A stretch of 64,000 nucleotides of DNA, taken from positions 15,034,501 to 15,098,500 of the forward strand of contig LR990046.1 of the NCBI GenBank assembly GCA_905147135.1. Reading direction: 5' to 3'. Below the pieces are notes generated by a model, which did not search any database, was not told the DNA's origin, and saw only the letters and a program-made list of their open reading frames with translations. The stretch comes from Blastobasis lacticolella (taxonomy: Eukaryota > Arthropoda > Insecta > Lepidoptera > Blastobasidae). The position numbers were made by a program, and so were the translations under genes. Positions 58,786-64,000 of this stretch are shown here, one piece after another (positions within the stretch are counted from its first letter, which is position 1; each line of letters opens with the position of its first letter).

Positions 58786-59097
58786 TATTCAATCTATGTA
58801 ATGAGTCGTAACTGTAAAAAATGCTACGGAACGAATTCTTATTCGTAACCACACAAATAAATAATTTAATGTACCTACTAGCAGCAAAACACCTTTTACC
58901 CTCAAACGAGTTAACGATAGCGTTGATAAATAACTCGCAAAACGAATCCTGTAACAGCAACAAATAAAAAATTACATATCTGATCAGTACACATGTCCAA
59001 GTCGTTTGATTTAATTAATGAAAAAACCAACAGCAATTTTGATACAGCAAACAACACAAAAAGCGGACAATTTACTTCGCCTACTGAGACAATTGAC

Positions 59098-59250
59098 AAC
59101 CTGAGTGGTGCAATGGTTAACATGCCGGTCTGCCACGCAAGAGGTCCCGGGTTCGATTCCCTGCCGGGCAGAAATTGGAATGATGAATTTTAATTTCTGT
59201 GACGGGTCTGGGTGTTCTATGTATAATAAGTATGTATTTAAAAAAAAAAT
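59098..59250 (+). mobile_element. tRNA-Gly SINE, head and part of body
   Basis: The tRNA-like head with 'gtggtgcaatggttaac', 'ctgccacgc' and the B box 'gggttcgattccc', then 'aattggaatgatgaatttta' and 'gggtctgggtgttctatgta'. It ends in an A-rich run instead of the usual 3' body. Confidence 0.7.
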
Positions 59251-60029
59251 TTAAAAAAAATATTGGAACAAAATAGATTGTCATGCAGGAAACTATATAC
59301 CATGACTTGTTTCTCCCTTTAGTAACAACATCGGATGGCAACTTAATCAACACACAACTCAGATCGGCGACATCTCGATAGCTTACAACATTGGCATTCA
59401 GGCCGCTATTTTCAAAAAGCCGTCTCAAGGCAAATGAGTCACATATCGTGCGCGCGCGCAGGTTTGAGCAACAGTCACCTTGGACCGGCTTTCATTGGCG
59501 GCAGGCATTTCCGATCGCGTGAACAATAGCTCTGTGGGATTGGTGGCAGATGAGAGCTGTGGTTTGGTGTCTGATATTCGATGACAATGAATGGCAGCTT
59601 CTTCTCAGTTGCATAGGAAAAGGCAGGAAGTACCTATTTGAACTAGAAATCAATTTTTTGTTATTATCTCTGCTTTCTAAAGGTTTATGTAGATATGAGT
59701 ATATTTAGACAGTACTTATAGTCGGGAGATTTTAATGTTGAGCCCTCTGCCCCTTCAGTCCATAACAATAATTTCCAGTTTCAGTTTCTAAATCAAATAA
59801 ATTTGATATAGAATTATGTCTGTGGCATAGACATGATGAAGTCGGCCATCTTTTATCTACTCTCTTGTTGTATACACACGGATATCTCCATAATTCAATT
59901 AGTTTTGCTTACTAGTTGATTTCAATCAGTCTTATAACTTCCCAAGTCGCTTGTCTCTTTATACAGTCTAGCCAGCAACACAGCACCCCGTTAGACCCAC
60001 AGCTAGCGTTTCGCAATGCGAAATTTATC

Positions 60030-60115
60030 ACCCGCGCTCACAATGATCCAATTACGGGGCCGGCGCCCGCCCCCGCAGCACCGGCGCGCGCGCAGCCTCC
60101 CCACGACTTTGGATT
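60030..60115. promoter_or_regulatory. CpG-rich block
   Basis: 'ggggccggcgcccgcccccg' and 'ccggcgcgcgcgcagcc' in AT-rich surroundings. On the minus strand a TATAAAG lies about 80 bp downstream (59957-59963), so a minus-strand promoter is possible. Confidence 0.2.
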
Positions 60116-60241
60116 AAGATAACGTGTTGCAACGTCTAACTACTGTTTGTTAGCTAGTATTAGCTAGCTATTGGGTGTTGACTAAGTGAATAGAATGGTT
60201 TTGAATGGAGCTAGACTTTGGGTGTAGTTTTGGTGGGTAGT

Positions 60242-60263
60242 TAGGGTACGGTACCGTACCCTA
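60242..60263. repeat. 22-bp perfect palindrome
   Basis: The half-site TAGGGTACGGT is followed at once by its exact inverse ACCGTACCCTA, with no spacer. Confidence 0.9.
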
Positions 60264-60349
60264 TTGGTTAGAGTATGATAGGTATAAGGTAGGAAGTAAA
60301 TGATAGTACAAATACAAAGCTAGGCTATAAATCAGTATTTTTTTTACAT

Positions 60350-60500
60350 AGACTAGCGACCCGCCTCGGCTTCGCAATGGATTTCTCGGGAATACTCTTT
60401 TATAATGTAGCATGTATTATTACTTATCATGTATTATTCATGAATTAATCACTCTGTCTATTGGTGAAAACCGCATGAAATCTGTTCAATACTTTTTGAG
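60350..60500 (+). repeat. Interspersed repeat related to C ('cggcttcgca' head)
   Basis: 'gactagcgacccgcctcggc' and 'ttcgcaatgg', then 'aatcactctgtctattggtg' and 'aaaaccgcatgaaatctgtt'. A similar head is at 40352-40385. Confidence 0.5.
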
Positions 60501-60615
60501 CTTATCTTATATATGACTTGTTTTATAATATGTAGTGAAAGAGGCAAACCAGCAAGCAGGTCACCCGATTTTAGGTAAGCACCGCCGCCCATGGACATTC
60601 GCAACATGAGCGTCG

Positions 60616-61985
60616 CGTTTGAAAAGGTGTGGTGTCTTATAACCCTAAGGAGTTTTACATATATATTAAATTAAGAGTTTGAGCTTCCTACATCTTTAAA
60701 TAAGTGAGACTCGTCTCAATTCTGTGTTGATTCCCATAATATATGAATAAGGTAGCCCCATAGAGTCAATCGTGACAACAGACAAAAATACATACCTACC
60801 GTTGACAGAAACTCCTACTTTTTTGAAGTCGCATAATAACACGGCAAATTACTTTGTTATATTATTTATTATTGTGATTATTTTCTCCGAATTGGTGCCA
60901 CACTTTTACTATTCGAGACTTTTATGAATTAAAGTCGGCGAAATTTTCAACACCTCAAAAAGGAATAAATTTTACCACAAACACACCGTTACCAATTTTA
61001 GTCTTAAGCGAGATTCAGTTACGAAATCCTAGACACTGGACACGTATTTTGGTCGTGCTACATTATTGCGCTTCAAAATCATTGCAATTTTATTGAACAC
61101 TGAAATTACTCGGACCGGCTGTGGGCGGAAATATCATGGCGCCATTTTTGGCAAACCGTAACTGTAAGTCAAAAGGTGTCAGTGACCACCTGACCATTAG
61201 AGTAATCGGGCTACTGTCTAGGGTAAACGAACTTCGTGCGACTTCAAGTGGTAAAAGAGTAACACAATGGGCATGTTTCCCCGACGTCGTAAAGACCAGA
61301 CACGAGATCAAACGAAGGCTTTCGAATTACAGAGTGCCAGAGTGACAGTTTATTGCGGGGCTGTAAATATCGGAATGTGATGCTCGATTCATAATAAAAA
61401 TTGCTAAAAATAGACGCATTCGTTGACTACTCACGACATACTTTGTGCCAAAAAACAAATAGGAACACCAAGAGAAACCTGAGTACCTAATTTTGTAATC
61501 GGAAGGTCATTTTTTCTTTAATTTTAATTATAGTTTTTGGCGGTAAATTTATGATCAATCGAAAAGATGTAAAATAATCACGATAGTTCATATTATAACA
61601 TTACGGTATTCAAAAGTCATTTCGTACCTAGGTAGCTAGTAGCTATACCAGCTATCCTTTGTATTTAAAGTTATCTATTCGAAGTTTCCACCTAATTACG
61701 GCTCTCCATTCACGTGTTCGCATCCCGAAGACCGCCTTCTCCAGTTTTCAAATAAACGTTTTTTATTGAACCAAGAATTACTTTCCCGTTTACGACCCGA
61801 CAGTATAGAGTTTCGTTTAGCTTTATGTCCTTCAATATACAATAAAATATCGGTTGGACTTGCAGATGGCGCTGTGTACGCCAGACGCAAAGATAGAGTT
61901 GAGCTTTTTGTTTTAGAAATGTGCATAGTGATCTAAACTGTACGCAACGTTGGTGAACTGAATATCGGCGTTTTTTTGAAATTAT
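60616..61985. other. No firm gene
   Basis: Modest open frames occur at 61121-61345 (plus) and 61696-61926 (minus). Neither has splice or motif support that I can see. Confidence 0.3.
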
Positions 61986-61989
61986 TAAC

Positions 61990-62220
61990 CCTATGAAGTT
62001 CTTCTAAGTATCGTGATGAAACCTGCACATTCAGGCGACTGAATGTGTAACCATTATCCAATCTGGTCAGGTTCCCCTGGCAGCGGGGTTACGGAGGTCA
62101 GATGGTAGTCCCTCCACTGTAATTATCTGATCTTCTAAATCCTGGATCATGGTCAAGGCAGAAGCTGGGCCCTCGTGCGAGAGCACAACCGGGATATAAC
62201 CCCAAGAGGATTATTTTATT
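61990..62220 (+). repeat. Interspersed repeat B, longest copy
   Basis: 'gatgaaacctgcacattcag', 'gcgactgaatgtgtaaccat', 'cagcggggttacggaggtc', 'aatcctggatcatggtcaag' and 'gcacaaccgggatataaccc' in order. The first part explains the direct repeats at 14863 and 15225. Confidence 0.55.
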
Positions 62221-62559
62221 TTATGTCAACCCTGTAAAGACCATTACTAGTCCTAAACGCGACCAAAGTGCGATATCTTGTGTTAGGTGATTGTAACCCA
62301 CGCTATACAGAAAAAATCTTTTTTCTGTCTCTAAGAAGTCTAGACTGCAACCTAAATTGCCTACAATATGGCACAAAAGTGATCGTAAGCTCAATAGCCA
62401 TATTCTAGAGCGCAAGGTCGCGAAACCGCGTGCCAACCGGCCGGGTAATGAAATAAAATCTCTACATAGAGCTCTACAGTGCGACAATAGAGTTCGCAGT
62501 CAGGCGCTGCGGCCATTATTGGATATCTAGAGACACCGCGGACAAGTTGTCACGAACTG

Positions 62560-64000
62560 GCACAAGGGAGGTCTGTGGACAAAATGTAGAGCACTGTATT
62601 TTAAATAATTTAGTTTGTTAATCATTATATATTTTTCGGGTATGAGCAATGTATGTAACAAATATAGGGGTTTGATGATTAGTCCCTTATCGCCTGGCTG
62701 CGCTGCCATACGTCTTTAATTTTCAAAAAATATCGTGTCTCGAAACCTTTATCAATCGGTAGAGGACCCTCAGACTTTCCTGAAACGTAATAGTAAGAAT
62801 ACTTAACACTTTGTTTACAATATTTTATTTCTACATAAGGTTATTTAATTCATAGCAATAGTAAGAAAGGTAATATTCGTACCTCCTGTGATTGGCCTGA
62901 CGCATTTCGTTTGACCGAAAGGTCGGTGGAGTATGAGCTACTATTTCAGCTTTTCAAAAACATATATGATTGCACTGCATTTTTAACTTTAACATATATG
63001 TTTTGAATCATGCTCAGGGATTTTTATTTTAAAAAACTCCTTTGAATCCGTATACTTTTGCCAGACCACTTTTAATACTCGCGCGATGTTTCACATTTTG
63101 CGATGACAGAGAATACAGATGATTCCGTTTTGACTTTGCTAAACTTCGGTTGACTAACCTTTTGAATTCCTAATGAGTCGAAACCAGTCCCAAATGTTAT
63201 GAACTTTGATTCCGTAGTCGTGATTCATCTGTGTAACGGACTATTACCAACTGTGATATTATGTATAATTTTAATTTTGAGACAATATTTTATTTCTAAC
63301 CAATGAGGAAAATAACTTTGTACGGTTTTGCCCGAAAACAAGGCGGCAAAAATTCCGCAGTAGATGGTAAATACGGTGACTAGTTAAATAAATATTTAAC
63401 TTTTCCTATTATAAAACCATCAAAGTCACTGTGTGATTATATAGATTTAATAGGCGTAGGTTTAATACACAATAAAGCAGGCTCTCACGCCAGCCCTGCG
63501 AACCAAAGCGTGTATTTCCAAAATTATTTAATTTGCTATTGTTACCGAAACGATCTTGTTAGATGCTCGGGCAGCCATCTTTAAGGACTCCAGTAGATAA
63601 TAAATTGTTTTATATTAGTTGATTACTGCTATAATTAATACAAAAACGTTTTAATAATAACATTCTGCTAAGATGCTTTTGTTGTCGAACATGACTGTGG
63701 GAATCAGTGTCCTACCCGATGATGAATCGATGGAAACCGATTTCAAAATTCACTATAATATTAGTTAAGATTATTATTTAGGATTTCTTATGACTAAAAT
63801 ATGAAGCTTTAAAGAACAATCATTCGAGCCTCAGCACGATCAAAACAATTTGAACAATAATTGATCATTTGTGCAGGATTGGTAAGGATTTGAATCATAA
63901 CAAAAAAATCTAAAATTAGCTTCATCATCGCTCATCTGGCCTCGCAAACACAAAAATCACGGTATATGATGAGAACCACCTCTGAAACGTTTTAGTAAAG
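62560..64000. other. No gene seen
   Basis: AT-rich to the right edge, without supported exons, RNA genes or clear repeats. Confidence 0.35.

Noticed and set aside
59916..60122. 68-codon Pro/Ala-rich reading frame
   Set aside because: The Pro/Ala run comes from a CG-rich block. No splice sites or homology support coding.

Overview
The window looks like nuclear DNA from a moth or butterfly (Lepidoptera). It is AT-rich and intron-containing, with no bacterial operon structure. It is packed with short interspersed repeats of kinds common in lepidopteran genomes: a tRNA-Gly-derived SINE, foldback/MITE elements, RTE-type LINE ends and 'cgcgacttcgttcgcg' repeats. I cannot name the species.

One gene can be read with confidence. 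From 756 to 7592 on the plus strand, six exons with canonical splice sites and matching phases encode the C-terminal half (about 298 residues, TM7-TM12 plus tail) of a major facilitator transporter resembling SLC18B1. Its N-terminal exons must lie left of the window. Its introns hold several complete mobile elements. A SINE tail lies directly against the exon-3 acceptor, and a MITE fills much of the last intron.

From 7.6 kb to the right edge no multi-exon coding gene can be assembled. The best single-exon signals are on the minus strand. A signal-peptide first exon lies at 16290-16347. Three candidate first exons at 22979, 32357 and 45135 each end in phase 2 at a strong donor. On the plus strand there are GC-rich 5'-exon-like stretches near 28.3, 40.9, 46.5 and 58.4 kb. 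These may be 5' ends of genes with very long introns, or non-coding transcripts. All are tentative.

Most of the rest is repeat debris: at least six copies of a roughly 260-bp retroposon with clear target-site duplications (here 'family A'), six tRNA-Gly SINE pieces, degraded LINE coding fragments at 21.7, 33, 35.2-35.8, 38 and 43.2 kb, and many small inverted-repeat elements. I found no rRNA, no functional tRNA, no CRISPR array and no intact transposase or reverse transcriptase. I also found no convincing new biological system. The most useful second-look items are the transposon-gene interactions in the SLC18B1-like gene, the structure of family A, and the unassigned minus-strand first exons.
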